From: a virus
DNA: 31,593 bases
Virus record (IMG/VR): IMGVR_UViG_3300036770_003300
Location: 1-31,593 of that record
Strand: one strand, 5' to 3'
The position numbers and the translations under genes are program-made. Shown here piece by piece: positions 18,201 to 26,408 of this stretch (the first letter of the stretch is position 1; each line of letters begins with the position of its first letter). The notes under the pieces are model-generated. The model saw only the letters and a list, made by a program, of their open reading frames with translations, made no database searches and had not been told where the DNA came from.

Positions 18201-18538
18201 TGGAATCTGTACCTTATTATCGCTATTCCGCTAGCTCCATTTTTTCCTGTGTTGGGATTGCCACCTCCATCCCCGCCACCGCCAGTATATGCCACAGTAT
18301 TCCAGTTATTTGCCAGATAAAATTCTAAGGATTTAGTTTCAACATTAAATCTCATGCCATATGCAACATTACTTCTTTGTGCGGTTGTTCCTTTAGGGAT
18401 ACCAAAAGAACCTGAAGATTCCGCCTCTTCATTATATCCCGTGGTATTGTCAGATAAAGTTATTTCTGTATCTGATACTAATACATTTGTGAGATTTCTT
18501 GCGATTGGAAGATAATTAAATCGAATTCTTTTAAACAC
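18197..18538 (-). CDS. short fibre-type protein with glycine-rich end, 113 aa
   Basis: After an N-terminal stretch (MFKRIRFNYLPIARNLTNVLV) it shares RSNVAYGMRFNVETKSLEFY and NNW with the modules of the 694-aa fibre, then a Gly-rich run (GGGGDGGGNPNTG) and the end GASGIAIIRYRF. It thus has the same start-body-end layout with a single very short glycine tract, like a one-module relative of the fibre. It is coupled to the next gene by a 4-base overlap (18197-18200). A role in the tail tip or as a fibre adapter is likely. Confidence 0.84.
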   Translation of the reverse strand: MFKRIRFNYLPIARNLTNVLVSDTEITLSDNTTGYNEEAESSGSFGIPKGTTAQRSNVAYGMRFNVETKSLEFYLANNWNTVAYTGGGGDGGGNPNTGKNGASGIAIIRYRFQ

Positions 18539-18540
18539 TT

Positions 18541-19317
18541 TTATCCTTTTTTATTATTTATTTCCTCTATTCTAAAAACATCATCAGAACTTAACTGTAG
18601 CATGTTCTTTAGCTTTTTAGATAGGGTTTTTTCGGATACTGGGCGCTTTTTTATAGATTTTAACTGCATGTTTGCTGCAACTACGAGTAAAATAGCCAGA
18701 GGATCAAATACAAACATTATTGCTATAATTATAATTCTGACAGCTTTGTCAATAGTATCCATCTGCCCGTCGCCATATATCAGTTCTGCGATATAACGTA
18801 TGGGTCCTATCTCTGTGGCTAATTCGCTCTTACTCGATTTTAAAGTGCCTATCTCAGATGTTAAATCAAATATCTTATTTTGAGTATCAGCTAACTCTTT
18901 TTCTAATCGTCGAACAACATAATCGCGCTGCGTCTGTTGTTTCAACAAATTATCTAATCTCTGTTGTTCTATTCTTAATTGTTCTTCTTTGGTCTTTATC
19001 TGTATCTCGCTCTTATAGATGGATGCAGAATCAGAAATATAAGACTTTGAAAGGTATCCGAAGATACCTAAAGATGTTATGATCGATAATATGATTACAC
19101 TAGATACGAAATAATACTTCATCGCATTGTTCAATTTAGGCCACCATCTATAGACGAAGGATGCCGCGACTAATTTGCCTAACTCAAGGGCAATGCCCAT
19201 AACCATGATTGCCTTTGGTGCTGCTGAGAATATAAGTGTCAAACCAACGATCGAAAAGTATGCCGCTACCGATGATATTGCTAGTGCAGATAATAAAAGT
19301 ATTATAGCAAATATCAT
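18541..19317 (-). CDS. multi-span membrane protein with central coiled coil, 258 aa
   Basis: Three N-terminal spans (about residues 2-24, 30-54 and 67-88) are followed by a coiled coil (about 105-165, KTKEEQLRIEQQRLDNLLKQ and similar) and one C-terminal span (VRIIIIAIMFVFDPLAILL, about 190-208), then a basic cytoplasmic tail. Proteins with this layout recur in T4-like aquatic phages among fibre and structural genes, with unknown function. No Shine-Dalgarno is seen; the TAATATG start probably relies on coupling to the 49-aa gene. It may act in the infected-cell envelope. Confidence 0.8.
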   Translation of the reverse strand: MIFAIILLLSALAISSVAAYFSIVGLTLIFSAAPKAIMVMGIALELGKLVAASFVYRWWPKLNNAMKYYFVSSVIILSIITSLGIFGYLSKSYISDSASIYKSEIQIKTKEEQLRIEQQRLDNLLKQQTQRDYVVRRLEKELADTQNKIFDLTSEIGTLKSSKSELATEIGPIRYIAELIYGDGQMDTIDKAVRIIIIAIMFVFDPLAILLVVAANMQLKSIKKRPVSEKTLSKKLKNMLQLSSDDVFRIEEINNKKG

Positions 19318-19318
19318 A

Positions 19319-19468
19319 TTAGGGAACTAATAGTAATTTAGTATATCCTTCACCTATAGCCGCAGTATTAGAACCACCATATGGATTGGCGCTTGCGGTC
19401 AATGCAGATGTAGGTATGGTAAAGTTATCTGAAGTTGCGGAAGTACCACTATAAACTTCTATTCTCAT
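19319..19468 (-). CDS. 49-aa small virion-type protein
   Basis: ATG at 19468 preceded by AAAGAGATAAAA; TAA at 19319-19321. The sequence MRIEVYSGTSATSDNFTIPT, then NPYGGSNTAAIGEGYTKLLL, is beta-rich and resembles short proteins found beside fibre genes in related phages. It sits between the propeller protein and the membrane protein. Role unknown. Confidence 0.7.
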   Translation of the reverse strand: MRIEVYSGTSATSDNFTIPTSALTASANPYGGSNTAAIGEGYTKLLLVP

Positions 19469-19480
19469 TTTTATCTCTTT

Positions 19481-21175
19481 TTAATTTACGTAGTTATTAG
19501 CAAGATCAATGACATATAAAGTGTCAAAATTCCCGACAGCTATTATTATGTTTCCATAGTGTTGGTAATTTACTTCATATATACTGGTTTCAAAATCACT
19601 AAAATTATAAAAACTATCTGATCTGTACCTAGTTATATCCCAAGGATTTTCTTGATTAGTGATATAAAAAGATCGTATAGTTTCATTTGATTTATCTACA
19701 GTATAAAATCTACCACCTTCATCGTTGATAAAAAACGAAATAACATCAGATCCAGATACGCCTGCAGGCAATGAAACATTGGAACTCTCTTGCATACTGG
19801 ATAACTCAAAAGCATTTGATAGATACATTTGTTGTATAACATAACCTCTACCGCCACTCTGAAAATCATTCAATACGATAAAAATTCTGTACCCGTCTGG
19901 GGTTATATATGCTGGACCATAAAAATCCATACTTCCTAAATTTAACCCAGTACCGCTAAAAGTTACAGAATAATCAGATATGACATTAGAAAAATCATAT
20001 GGATTTTCAAGGACAAACTCTATACATCGTGTGGAGGGTAAAGTTGAAAATCCGTAGGCCTTAGTTCCATCATCATTAAAATACAATGTTCGTATTCCGG
20101 CAGAAGTATTACTGGTGAAATTCGATACTGTATATGTATTCGTTAAAGTAAATTCAGAAAAAACCCAGGCATTTGGAGTAACATATTTAGTTATGAAATT
20201 TCCAAACATTCTAAACAACATGGTACCGTCTCTACTAACACATACACCATATGTTGTGTCACTAGTATTAGTTGTAAATGTATAAGTCCTATTTACAAAA
20301 TGAAATAAATTTCCTTCCCCCAACTTTACAGTCATTATATCGCCACCAGATTGACTAATATACATATACTTATTATTCGTAGGAATACTTAAACCTGTTG
20401 GGCTAACAATAGTATCATAATCTACAGAATGTCCGGTAAAGATAGCTGTAGAAATATCCCAAGCAGTTGTCAAGAAAAATTCAAAGATATCATCTTTTTC
20501 GCTACCATATACATAGAATTTAGTACCATCACTATTAAATGCACACGCATCTGGAGAAGTTTCCCCAAATAATGTACTTACATTTAGAGATACACTATCA
20601 TATGTAGCAGTGCTAATATCGAAGGTTGTACCTAGAGAAAATTGATAAATTGTGTCTGAGCTATCACCAACAAAATATAACTTTGATCCATCATTACTCA
20701 CCAATATATGCACTCCGCCGGAGTCATATCCCGAAACATTAAATGATTTACTATCGTAGGAAATAGTAGATAAGTCCCAAGGAGTGCCTAAAGTATATTG
20801 ATGTATAATTTCGCTAGTAGACATTGCATATAGTTTTGTTCCATTTGGACTTATATACAAAGCTCTACCGGAGCCGCCCAGTTCGGTCAAGGTTGTATTT
20901 ACGGAATTATAACTGATACTATTCATATCAAAGGGGGTAGATAAATCAAACTCATATACTACCTCAGAATCATTAATAGTATAGAATTTAGTACCATCGG
21001 TACTCATAACAATAGCTTGTATAGAACCCGGAGATCCTGGAAGATTCACTTTACCGAGAGGACTAGGATAATAAAGCAACAATCTTTGTATCATGTCATA
21101 ATATGTTCTCAACGGAGGGTCTGCTGGGAAAAACTTAGTTCCTCCCTTAATTGTTATTCCTGGGGTAATAATCAT
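19481..21175 (-). CDS. beta-propeller repeat virion protein, 564 aa
   Basis: Blades of roughly 40-55 residues repeat the pattern x-D-G-T-K-x-Y-x-x-x-x-x-x-x-I-x-x-F-x-L-x-T-P-W-D-I-S-T: for example STDGTKFYTINDSEVVYEF (near 58), SPNGTKLYAMSTSE (near 109) and SNDGSKLYFVGDSSDTIYQF (near 155). About eight repeats can be seen, more weakly toward the end (NDDGTKAYGF, NDEGGRFYTV). This is the familiar propeller type found in virion and tail-associated proteins of aquatic phages. It lies upstream of the glycine-rich fibres, so receptor or tail-fibre function is likely. The start overlaps the GIY-YIG gene (ATGA). Confidence 0.85.
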   Translation of the reverse strand: MIITPGITIKGGTKFFPADPPLRTYYDMIQRLLLYYPSPLGKVNLPGSPGSIQAIVMSTDGTKFYTINDSEVVYEFDLSTPFDMNSISYNSVNTTLTELGGSGRALYISPNGTKLYAMSTSEIIHQYTLGTPWDLSTISYDSKSFNVSGYDSGGVHILVSNDGSKLYFVGDSSDTIYQFSLGTTFDISTATYDSVSLNVSTLFGETSPDACAFNSDGTKFYVYGSEKDDIFEFFLTTAWDISTAIFTGHSVDYDTIVSPTGLSIPTNNKYMYISQSGGDIMTVKLGEGNLFHFVNRTYTFTTNTSDTTYGVCVSRDGTMLFRMFGNFITKYVTPNAWVFSEFTLTNTYTVSNFTSNTSAGIRTLYFNDDGTKAYGFSTLPSTRCIEFVLENPYDFSNVISDYSVTFSGTGLNLGSMDFYGPAYITPDGYRIFIVLNDFQSGGRGYVIQQMYLSNAFELSSMQESSNVSLPAGVSGSDVISFFINDEGGRFYTVDKSNETIRSFYITNQENPWDITRYRSDSFYNFSDFETSIYEVNYQHYGNIIIAVGNFDTLYVIDLANNYVN

Positions 21176-21564
21176 ATCTTTATATGAGTCCTGTGTATTC
21201 TACATTGAATCGTACCATTGTAATAATCCTCCGATTCTAATACTCGCCTATCCATTTGTTCCCTTGCCTCGAGATAATTACAACTGCCCTTGTTTATACA
21301 TAAGTGTAGTATTTCTCTAATGAAATTATCTTCACCTAATTCTAATACATCCTTCTTTACATCTTCAGATGAGGACCAATATTCTTTCCAATCAGATTCG
21401 ACTTTTAGTCGTTTCTTTTTACCCTTTATGGTCCTTATCTTCCTGAACCAAAATAACTTTTTACCTATGTATTTCCTGCCCGTTACTTTATTCGTAATCA
21501 GATAAACAAAACCATAAATTTCTTCTGGAACTTCTTCTAAGGGGTTTCCTTTGTATAACCACAT
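21172..21564 (-). CDS. GIY-YIG endonuclease-like protein of T4-like phages, 130 aa
   Basis: Residues 17-26 carry YGFVYLITNK and residues 31-36 KYIGKK, the GIY and YIG elements; RKIRTIKGKKKRLK supplies basic residues, and a Glu in NYLEAREQ (near 99) fits the catalytic acid. The rest, SDWKEYWSSSEDVKKDV and then NFIREILHLC, SEDYYNG, matches a compact family often found in T4-like aquatic phages. Substrate unknown. The start is not helped by a good Shine-Dalgarno (AGGATCGGTATTTATT). Confidence 0.86.
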   Translation of the reverse strand: MWLYKGNPLEEVPEEIYGFVYLITNKVTGRKYIGKKLFWFRKIRTIKGKKKRLKVESDWKEYWSSSEDVKKDVLELGEDNFIREILHLCINKGSCNYLEAREQMDRRVLESEDYYNGTIQCRIHRTHIKI

Positions 21565-21583
21565 AATAAATACCGATCCTAAA

Positions 21584-21928
21584 TCAATATTTATTATCTA
21601 TCTCCCAAAGGTCCCCGCCCTCAACAAAGCTATCGGATTCGTCCCTAGGTGGCAAAAGGAAGTAATCGTCGGGATCTGTCATTACATCTTCAGGTCTTTC
21701 GACGGGGGCGGCATTTCCCATTATCCCCGCCCTCTTAAGCATCTTTGCTTGTATAGATTTCTTATATCTATGCCCTTCAGATTCTTCCCGGGACATGTAT
21801 TCTTTTTGTTTCTCTGAGAATACTTTCTTATGTTCTTCTGTCCATTGTCTAGAATTGGCGCAAGCCCTGGAACAAAATGTCCCAGGCTTTTTATGTTCTG
21901 TCCCGCACTTAGGACAATTCTTCATCAT
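21584..21928 (-). CDS. zinc-finger protein related to HNH nuclease N-termini, 114 aa
   Basis: The frame is open to a GTG at 21967, but the ATG at 21928 (MMKNCPKCGTEHK) is a plausible start; the exact one is unclear. Four cysteines in CPKCGTEHKKPGTFCSRAC (residues 5-22) form a likely zinc ribbon, followed by a basic helix (SRQWTEEHKKVFSEKQKEYM). That arrangement resembles the DNA-binding half of some HNH/NUMOD-type nucleases, but no nuclease core is visible. The C-terminal half is acidic and Pro-rich. It overlaps the preceding zinc-ribbon gene. Confidence 0.72.
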   Translation of the reverse strand: MMKNCPKCGTEHKKPGTFCSRACANSRQWTEEHKKVFSEKQKEYMSREESEGHRYKKSIQAKMLKRAGIMGNAAPVERPEDVMTDPDDYFLLPPRDESDSFVEGGDLWEIDNKY

Positions 21929-22076
21929 CCTCGTAGTCGTCTTTTTGATCTTCATCCATTTCCGCACCGCAGAAAGGACAATGGGATACGTTATAGTAAT
22001 CCTCGTCTAGATCATAACTTATTTTAAATACTGCCTCGCATTCTTCGCATTCATGCCTTTGCCGTTTACCCGCCAT
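21909..22076 (-). CDS. small acidic zinc-ribbon protein, 55 aa
   Basis: The start at 22076 (MAGKRQRHECEECEAVFKIS) is set by GAGGAAGAAA just before; an upstream ATG at 22091 is also open. Cysteine pairs CEEC (residues 10-13) and CPFC (residues 33-36) make a classic zinc ribbon; the tail is a run of Asp and Glu. It may bind nucleic acid or a protein. It overlaps the dCMP deaminase end by 11 bases. Confidence 0.8.
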   Translation of the reverse strand: MAGKRQRHECEECEAVFKISYDLDEDYYNVSHCPFCGAEMDEDQKDDYEDDEELS

Positions 22077-22584
22077 TTTCTTCCTCTTCAAGTTGTTCTA
22101 TATCGACCTTGCACTTTTTTAAAAACTCTAAGCCATCATCGGATCTATATTGTTTTCTGAAAAATACTTTTTTGATGCCCGCAGTATATATTAACTTTGC
22201 ACAGGCGAAACATGGGGCATGGGTGATATACATTGCAGCACCTTCGCCAGATTCTGAGGATCTTGCCAACTTGGCAACGGCATTTGCCTCCGCATGTATT
22301 ACCTCTGGTTTAGTTATGCGGCGAACCCATCCTGCCATTTCCTTATAAGCACCGAAAGTATATCCTTCGGCAACCATAACTTCATAATCTAGATCTTCCC
22401 TATCATCTATGTAGTCTAAATCCTCGCATTCATTAGACCATCCTGCGGGAGTGCCATTATAACCAATAGATATTACCCTATCATCCTTAGTTATAATGGC
22501 TCCGACCTTTAGCCTTTTAGCATAGGACAAGTCCGCATAACCTTCTGCAGCTTTCATATGAGCATAGTCAATCCTTTTCGGCAT
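22066..22584 (-). CDS. dCMP deaminase, 172 aa
   Basis: The zinc-dependent cytidine/deoxycytidylate deaminase fold is shown by VIHAEANAV (His 97, Glu 99) and THAPCFACAKLI (Pro 124, Cys 125, Cys 128), the H-A-E and P-C-x-x-C catalytic boxes. RVISIGYNGTPAGWSNECED (residues 36-55) is the typical dCMP-deaminase segment. Product dUMP feeds the ThyX reaction encoded nearby (27213-27869). It is about the usual size for phage enzymes. It lies after the zinc-ribbon and NrdB genes in one transcription direction. Confidence 0.95.
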   Translation of the reverse strand: MPKRIDYAHMKAAEGYADLSYAKRLKVGAIITKDDRVISIGYNGTPAGWSNECEDLDYIDDREDLDYEVMVAEGYTFGAYKEMAGWVRRITKPEVIHAEANAVAKLARSSESGEGAAMYITHAPCFACAKLIYTAGIKKVFFRKQYRSDDGLEFLKKCKVDIEQLEEEENGG

Positions 22585-22756
22585 CCCATTTTCCTATGGG
22601 GCAACTTGCCCACTTTAACATTGTCTTTCCTAATATAGCACAGCCGCACTTTTTACATGCTTTAACCTTTTTGAAATATATACCTTGATGCTCGCAGCTA
22701 TTGCATATTTGCCTTCTTCTAGTTACAAAGTCAATTTTTTGTGTTTTCTCTTCCAT
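22568..22756 (-). CDS. small zinc-ribbon protein, 62 aa
   Basis: The ATG at 22756 is used (a TTG one codon earlier is possible). Cysteine pairs CNSC and CKKCGC and a final Cys-Pro in ASCPIGKW fit a zinc ribbon; the segment R-R-x-x-I-C-x-S-C, K-K-C-G-C, K-x-x-L-K-x-x-x-C-P-x-G-K-W is a conserved small phage family with unknown function (from memory). It overlaps the 60-aa secreted peptide gene by 26 bases. Confidence 0.84.
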   Translation of the reverse strand: MEEKTQKIDFVTRRRQICNSCEHQGIYFKKVKACKKCGCAILGKTMLKWASCPIGKWDAEKD

Positions 22757-22913
22757 CAATTTTCATCACCCAACAGTCATAGATATAAGTAGATGTCTTA
22801 CTTTCAAGTTCATTCTTTTTCACAAGGCATTCACCATGGGTTCCGTAGTAACTATGAGTCACAACTTGGCTCAAATTGACTACGGAAGCCATGACTAATG
22901 CGTATATAAACAT
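22731..22913 (-). CDS. secreted or membrane-anchored small protein, 60 aa
   Basis: The start at 22913 (MFIYALVMASVVNLSQV) forms a TAATG overlap with the NrdB stop and has AAGG 7 bases upstream, which is better than the upstream in-frame ATG at 22931. A hydrophobic N-terminus (residues 2-15) may be a signal or anchor, followed by a polar part with two cysteines (ECLVKKN and YDCWVMK) that could pair in the periplasm. Similar peptides follow nrdB in related phages. Function unknown. Confidence 0.76.
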   Translation of the reverse strand: MFIYALVMASVVNLSQVVTHSYYGTHGECLVKKNELESKTSTYIYDCWVMKIDGRENTKN

Positions 22914-23899
22914 TACGCTGCCTTGCCCCAAACATCATCCCACTTGCCCGACAATGCACCCTTCGCATAATCAGTTGCCCGATTCTCAAAGAAGTTAGTG
23001 TGAGTCGGAGCGTTGATCATTTCTTCTACCCATGGGAGTGGATTCTTCTTTCGCTTGAAGATACCCTTAAGGCCAAGGCTAATAAGTCTCCTATCTGTAA
23101 TGTATCGAATATACTCCTTAACCTCATCCGAAGTTAGCTCTTCCATTTGATTCTGAGCAAATGCTAGATCAATAAACTTATCCTCCAGCTCGACCATCCG
23201 TTCTGCGATAGTATAGATCTGAGACTTTAATGAATCATTCCAAATCTCTTTATTCTCTTCGATATAGGTTCGGAATAACTTTATCATCGACTCCGCGTGT
23301 TGTGTCTCATCAACGATTGACCAAGTCACGATCTGACCCATTCCCTTCATCTTACCGTGGCGTGGGAAATTCAATAACATAATGAAGGATGAGAACAATT
23401 GCATACCTTCAGTAAATGCAGAGAATGCCGCGATATGTGCCGCGGTAGATTCCTTTGTAGAATTTTGCGATGAGATATCCATGATATAATCATGCTTTGC
23501 CCTCATCTGCTCATACTCTAAAAACTCAGAGTATGTGGATTCTGGCATACCCAGTGTCTCGATAAGATGAGAATATGCAGCAATGTGTAATGCTTCTCTT
23601 GCCGCAAAGCCTAATAGCATCATTCGCACTTCAGGCTGGACAAAGTATGGAAGATAATTCTTAACATATCCTCCAGCAACATCAATATCACCTTGTGTAA
23701 AAAATCGAAAGATATTTGTTAAGAACAATTTTTCTTCTTCAGATAATTTCTTTTTCCAATCCTTTACATCTTCGAGCATAGGTACTTCTGTATGTAACCA
23801 GTGTGATTGTTCATGCTTCAACCAGGCATCATATGCCCAGGGATAATGAAACGGTTTAAAGGCATTTCTATCGTCTGTTAGTGTTAGTTTATTTGACAT
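22913..23899 (-). CDS. nrdB: ribonucleoside-diphosphate reductase beta subunit, class Ia-like, 328 aa
   Basis: It supplies the tyrosyl radical for the alpha subunit next door. Metal ligands can be followed: Asp 71 (in TQGDIDVAGGYV), Glu 102 and His 105 (REALHIAAYSH), Glu 164 (AFTEGMQLF), Glu 198 and His 201 (DETQHAES). The radical tyrosine lies at Tyr 109, four residues after His 105, as in class Ia enzymes. The C-terminal tail (NFFENRATDYAKGALSG) is the part that binds the alpha subunit in this family. The gene lies 54 bases after NrdA. Length is slightly below the common 375 residues. Confidence 0.96.
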   Translation of the reverse strand: MSNKLTLTDDRNAFKPFHYPWAYDAWLKHEQSHWLHTEVPMLEDVKDWKKKLSEEEKLFLTNIFRFFTQGDIDVAGGYVKNYLPYFVQPEVRMMLLGFAAREALHIAAYSHLIETLGMPESTYSEFLEYEQMRAKHDYIMDISSQNSTKESTAAHIAAFSAFTEGMQLFSSFIMLLNFPRHGKMKGMGQIVTWSIVDETQHAESMIKLFRTYIEENKEIWNDSLKSQIYTIAERMVELEDKFIDLAFAQNQMEELTSDEVKEYIRYITDRRLISLGLKGIFKRKKNPLPWVEEMINAPTHTNFFENRATDYAKGALSGKWDDVWGKAA

Positions 23900-23953
23900 G
23901 CTGCTTCCTTAATTTTTATATTTTATATAAACTTTGGTATCGCGAGGATATCA

Positions 23954-25747
23954 TTATTCACACGCTAAACAAGTGTCTCCCTCGACTATTGCTTTCATGT
24001 CGAGTTCCTTAATTACTTCTCTCTCTATTTTCTTTGAAACTTTATCTGCCTTACCGATCTTCTCGGAGCGACAATAATACAAGGTCTTCAATCCCATCTT
24101 CCATGCCATAAAATGAATCGCATGCAGATACTTCACATTGACATCAGGCCGAAAGAAGAGGTTAACGGATTGCGCTTGGTCAATGTGACTCTGTCTGTCA
24201 GCTGCGTGCTCCACAATCCAACGCTGGTCAATCTCCATTGACGTCTTAAATACGTCCTTCTGCCATGCATCAAGAATGTCCAAGTGCTGAACTGATCCAT
24301 CGTTTGCAATGATACTACTCCATATGTCTTGATAGTCGAGCTTTGTGTCATTTGAACATTTCTCCTTGATAATTGCGTCTAGGTATTTGTTCTTATTCAG
24401 CGAAGATCCGCTCAGCGTGTCCTGCCTATAAGCGTTTGCACGATAAGGTTCAATAGATGGGCTAGTATTCCCCATAATAATACTGCTGGAAGCATTAGGA
24501 GCGATAGCCATGACATGACTAAACCGAAGGCCAGTCCCGACAGCATCAGGAGCCTCACCTCTTTCTGCTCCCAGATCTTTATTAGCTTCATCTAACTTCT
24601 TTCTTATGTGTTTAAATATTTGCATATTTTTAGATTTGGCCAATGCGGATTCAAATGCTATATTGTTCTTTTGAAGATATGCATGAAACCCGAGTGCACC
24701 AACTCCAATAGATCTTTCTCGAGAAGCAGAAAACTTTGCGCGACTAACATGGTCAGGAGCAGTGTCAATAAAGTGCTGAAGTACATTGTCCAACATTTCT
24801 GATATATCCCGGAGGAAAAATTTATCCGACTTCCAATCATCAAAATACTCGAGATTAACACTAGACAAGCAACATACCGCAGTTCTCTCTTTATCCGTGG
24901 GTAAAATAATCTCGCTGCAAAGATTGGATTGCCTAATACGTAAACCGAGACTCTTCTGAAATTTTGGAAGCGCTCTATTAGAGGTATCGATAAAGTGTAG
25001 ATATGGTTCACCTGTTTGCATCCTTATTTCTAAAATTCTTTGCCATAATTCTCTCGCGGGTATAGCGTCTCTGACCTCCCCAGAATGAGGATCTCTTAAT
25101 TCCCAGGTATCATCGGCATCTTTATCCAGCATAGATTTTTCCACCAACTGCATGAAGTCATCGGTGATATTGATGCCATGATGTAGATTGAGCGTCCGCA
25201 TATTCGGATCGCCCGTTGGCTTTCTCATCTCTAAAAAAATAAGAATGTCAGGATGGGATATGTCAAGATAAGCAGCATAACTGCCTCTCCTGGTTCGACC
25301 TTGTCTATACGCAAGAGAAGATGCATCGTAAGTGCGCAGGTGAGGCATAACCCCAACGCTTTTGTCATCAGCAGACCTAATCCCAATACCAATCCCAACC
25401 CCTCCTCCTAACATGGACAACCAATTTACTTCTGCGAGCGTATCTACTAACCCTTCTGCGGTATCGTCAAGATACGGTAAAAAGCAAGATATAGGAAGCC
25501 CACGCTTGCTCCTGCCATAGCTAAGGATAGGAGTGGAATAGCTAAGCCAATGTTTACTGCTGTAATCATAAAGCCGTTGGGCGTGGTCCGGGTTACTTCC
25601 AAATGCTTTGGAAACATAAGCAAACCTTTCCTGTGGAGAAGTTTCATCCTCTCGCATATAACTTTCTTTTAATCTCTTAGTACCTAATTCATCAAATAGG
25701 GAATCTCGAGAATAATCTATTACAATACCGTTAACAGTATCTTTCAT
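23954..25747 (-). CDS. nrdA: ribonucleoside-diphosphate reductase alpha subunit, no ATP cone, 597 aa
   Basis: It makes dNDPs from NDPs. Catalytic elements: Cys 88 (ISCFLPYL), Asn 275-Cys 277-Glu 279 (SNLCSEII, the thiyl radical site), Cys 292/293 (TAVCCLSSVNL), the radical-transfer Tyr 557-Tyr 558 (LYYCRSE) and the C-terminal redox pair Cys 593/Cys 596 (CLACE). The protein is about 160 residues shorter than the E. coli enzyme because the N-terminal ATP-cone is absent; it starts near where the first catalytic helix would begin. Loss of the cone predicts loss of dATP shut-down, often seen in phage enzymes. GGAG precedes the ATG. Confidence 0.97.
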   Translation of the reverse strand: MKDTVNGIVIDYSRDSLFDELGTKRLKESYMREDETSPQERFAYVSKAFGSNPDHAQRLYDYSSKHWLSYSTPILSYGRSKRGLPISCFLPYLDDTAEGLVDTLAEVNWLSMLGGGVGIGIGIRSADDKSVGVMPHLRTYDASSLAYRQGRTRRGSYAAYLDISHPDILIFLEMRKPTGDPNMRTLNLHHGINITDDFMQLVEKSMLDKDADDTWELRDPHSGEVRDAIPARELWQRILEIRMQTGEPYLHFIDTSNRALPKFQKSLGLRIRQSNLCSEIILPTDKERTAVCCLSSVNLEYFDDWKSDKFFLRDISEMLDNVLQHFIDTAPDHVSRAKFSASRERSIGVGALGFHAYLQKNNIAFESALAKSKNMQIFKHIRKKLDEANKDLGAERGEAPDAVGTGLRFSHVMAIAPNASSSIIMGNTSPSIEPYRANAYRQDTLSGSSLNKNKYLDAIIKEKCSNDTKLDYQDIWSSIIANDGSVQHLDILDAWQKDVFKTSMEIDQRWIVEHAADRQSHIDQAQSVNLFFRPDVNVKYLHAIHFMAWKMGLKTLYYCRSEKIGKADKVSKKIEREVIKELDMKAIVEGDTCLACE

Positions 25748-25764
25748 TAAATACTCCGATTATT

Positions 25765-25974
25765 TTATGATACGAGTGATACTGCGGTAATTGCGGTTTG
25801 CACTGCAGTCTGTAGTTGTTGTTTCTTTTCCATTTGTTCTGTACCAAGGGTCAAGGATTTTTCAACCTCGAGCCCCTGCAAAATATTCAAGTATTCTTCC
25901 TTGGATATTTCTTTATTATCATATAAACTAGTTGCTTCGTTAAATATTTGCTCTACGTCTTGCATATGTCTCAT
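25765..25974 (-). CDS. small helical protein in the lysis-type cassette, 69 aa
   Basis: A mostly helical protein (DVEQIFNEATSLYDNKEIS, then YLNILQGLEVEKSL, then QQLQTAVQTAITAV). It overlaps the upstream lipoprotein gene by 4 bases (ATGA). A second in-frame ATG lies three codons on. Its C-terminus is mildly hydrophobic and may associate with the membrane. Position at the end of the envelope cassette is the only hint of function. Confidence 0.75.
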   Translation of the reverse strand: MRHMQDVEQIFNEATSLYDNKEISKEEYLNILQGLEVEKSLTLGTEQMEKKQQLQTAVQTAITAVSLVS

Positions 25975-26408
25975 CTGGATTTACTCCCTATAACCTGTTG
26001 TATTTTTTCTGCTGATCTATTAATTTGTTGCAATTTAAGTTTGCAGAAACCTGCAGAAACCTCGTTTCCCTTAGTATATATGTCTTTGCCTTGTTCTGTT
26101 AATTTTACTAGTTCAAGGGCTAACTCATTAGCATTTTCATTATCTGGTATATACTGCGTATAATTCCTGAATTCTACGCTCTTAAAATGAAGGTTATCAA
26201 ATATTACTTTAGATCTTTCCTGATTATCGCAATGGGTTGTGCTTATCTCGGCAACCGATCTGATATTTGTGATCAAAGAATACTCACCATTATCATACCC
26301 TGCCATAAAATACGCATCATATAAATTAGTTAATGTAGAGCAACCTGTGAGTAATACTAAAGCACTACTTGCTATCAGCAGGTTTACTCTCTTCCCTAGT
26401 TGGTTCAT
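25971..26408 (-). CDS. lipoprotein of the lysis-type cassette, 145 aa
   Basis: A basic N-terminus, a hydrophobic stretch and the lipobox LLTGC (Cys 23) make a signal-peptidase II substrate. After the anchor comes a helical domain with conserved-looking parts YDAYFMAGYDNGEYSLIT and RNYTQYIPDN, and one further Cys (AGFCKLKLQQI). The order of a signal anchor, a Q-Y-I-P-x-x-N box and an I-x-x-x-A-x-x-I-x-x-V end is typical of a phage lipoprotein of aquatic myoviruses. It overlaps the upstream lipoprotein gene by 44 bases. Confidence 0.83.
   Translation of the reverse strand: MNQLGKRVNLLIASSALVLLTGCSTLTNLYDAYFMAGYDNGEYSLITNIRSVAEISTTHCDNQERSKVIFDNLHFKSVEFRNYTQYIPDNENANELALELVKLTEQGKDIYTKGNEVSAGFCKLKLQQINRSAEKIQQVIGSKSR

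Noticed and set aside
21585-21600. AATAAATA sequence before the GIY-YIG gene at 21172-21564
   Set aside because: It departs from the TATAAATA octamer and overlaps the end of the upstream gene, so the late-promoter reading is too weak.
23903-23935. AT-rich TATATAAAATATAA run before NrdB
   Set aside because: It looks promoter-like only by base composition; there is no -35 box and no exact late octamer.
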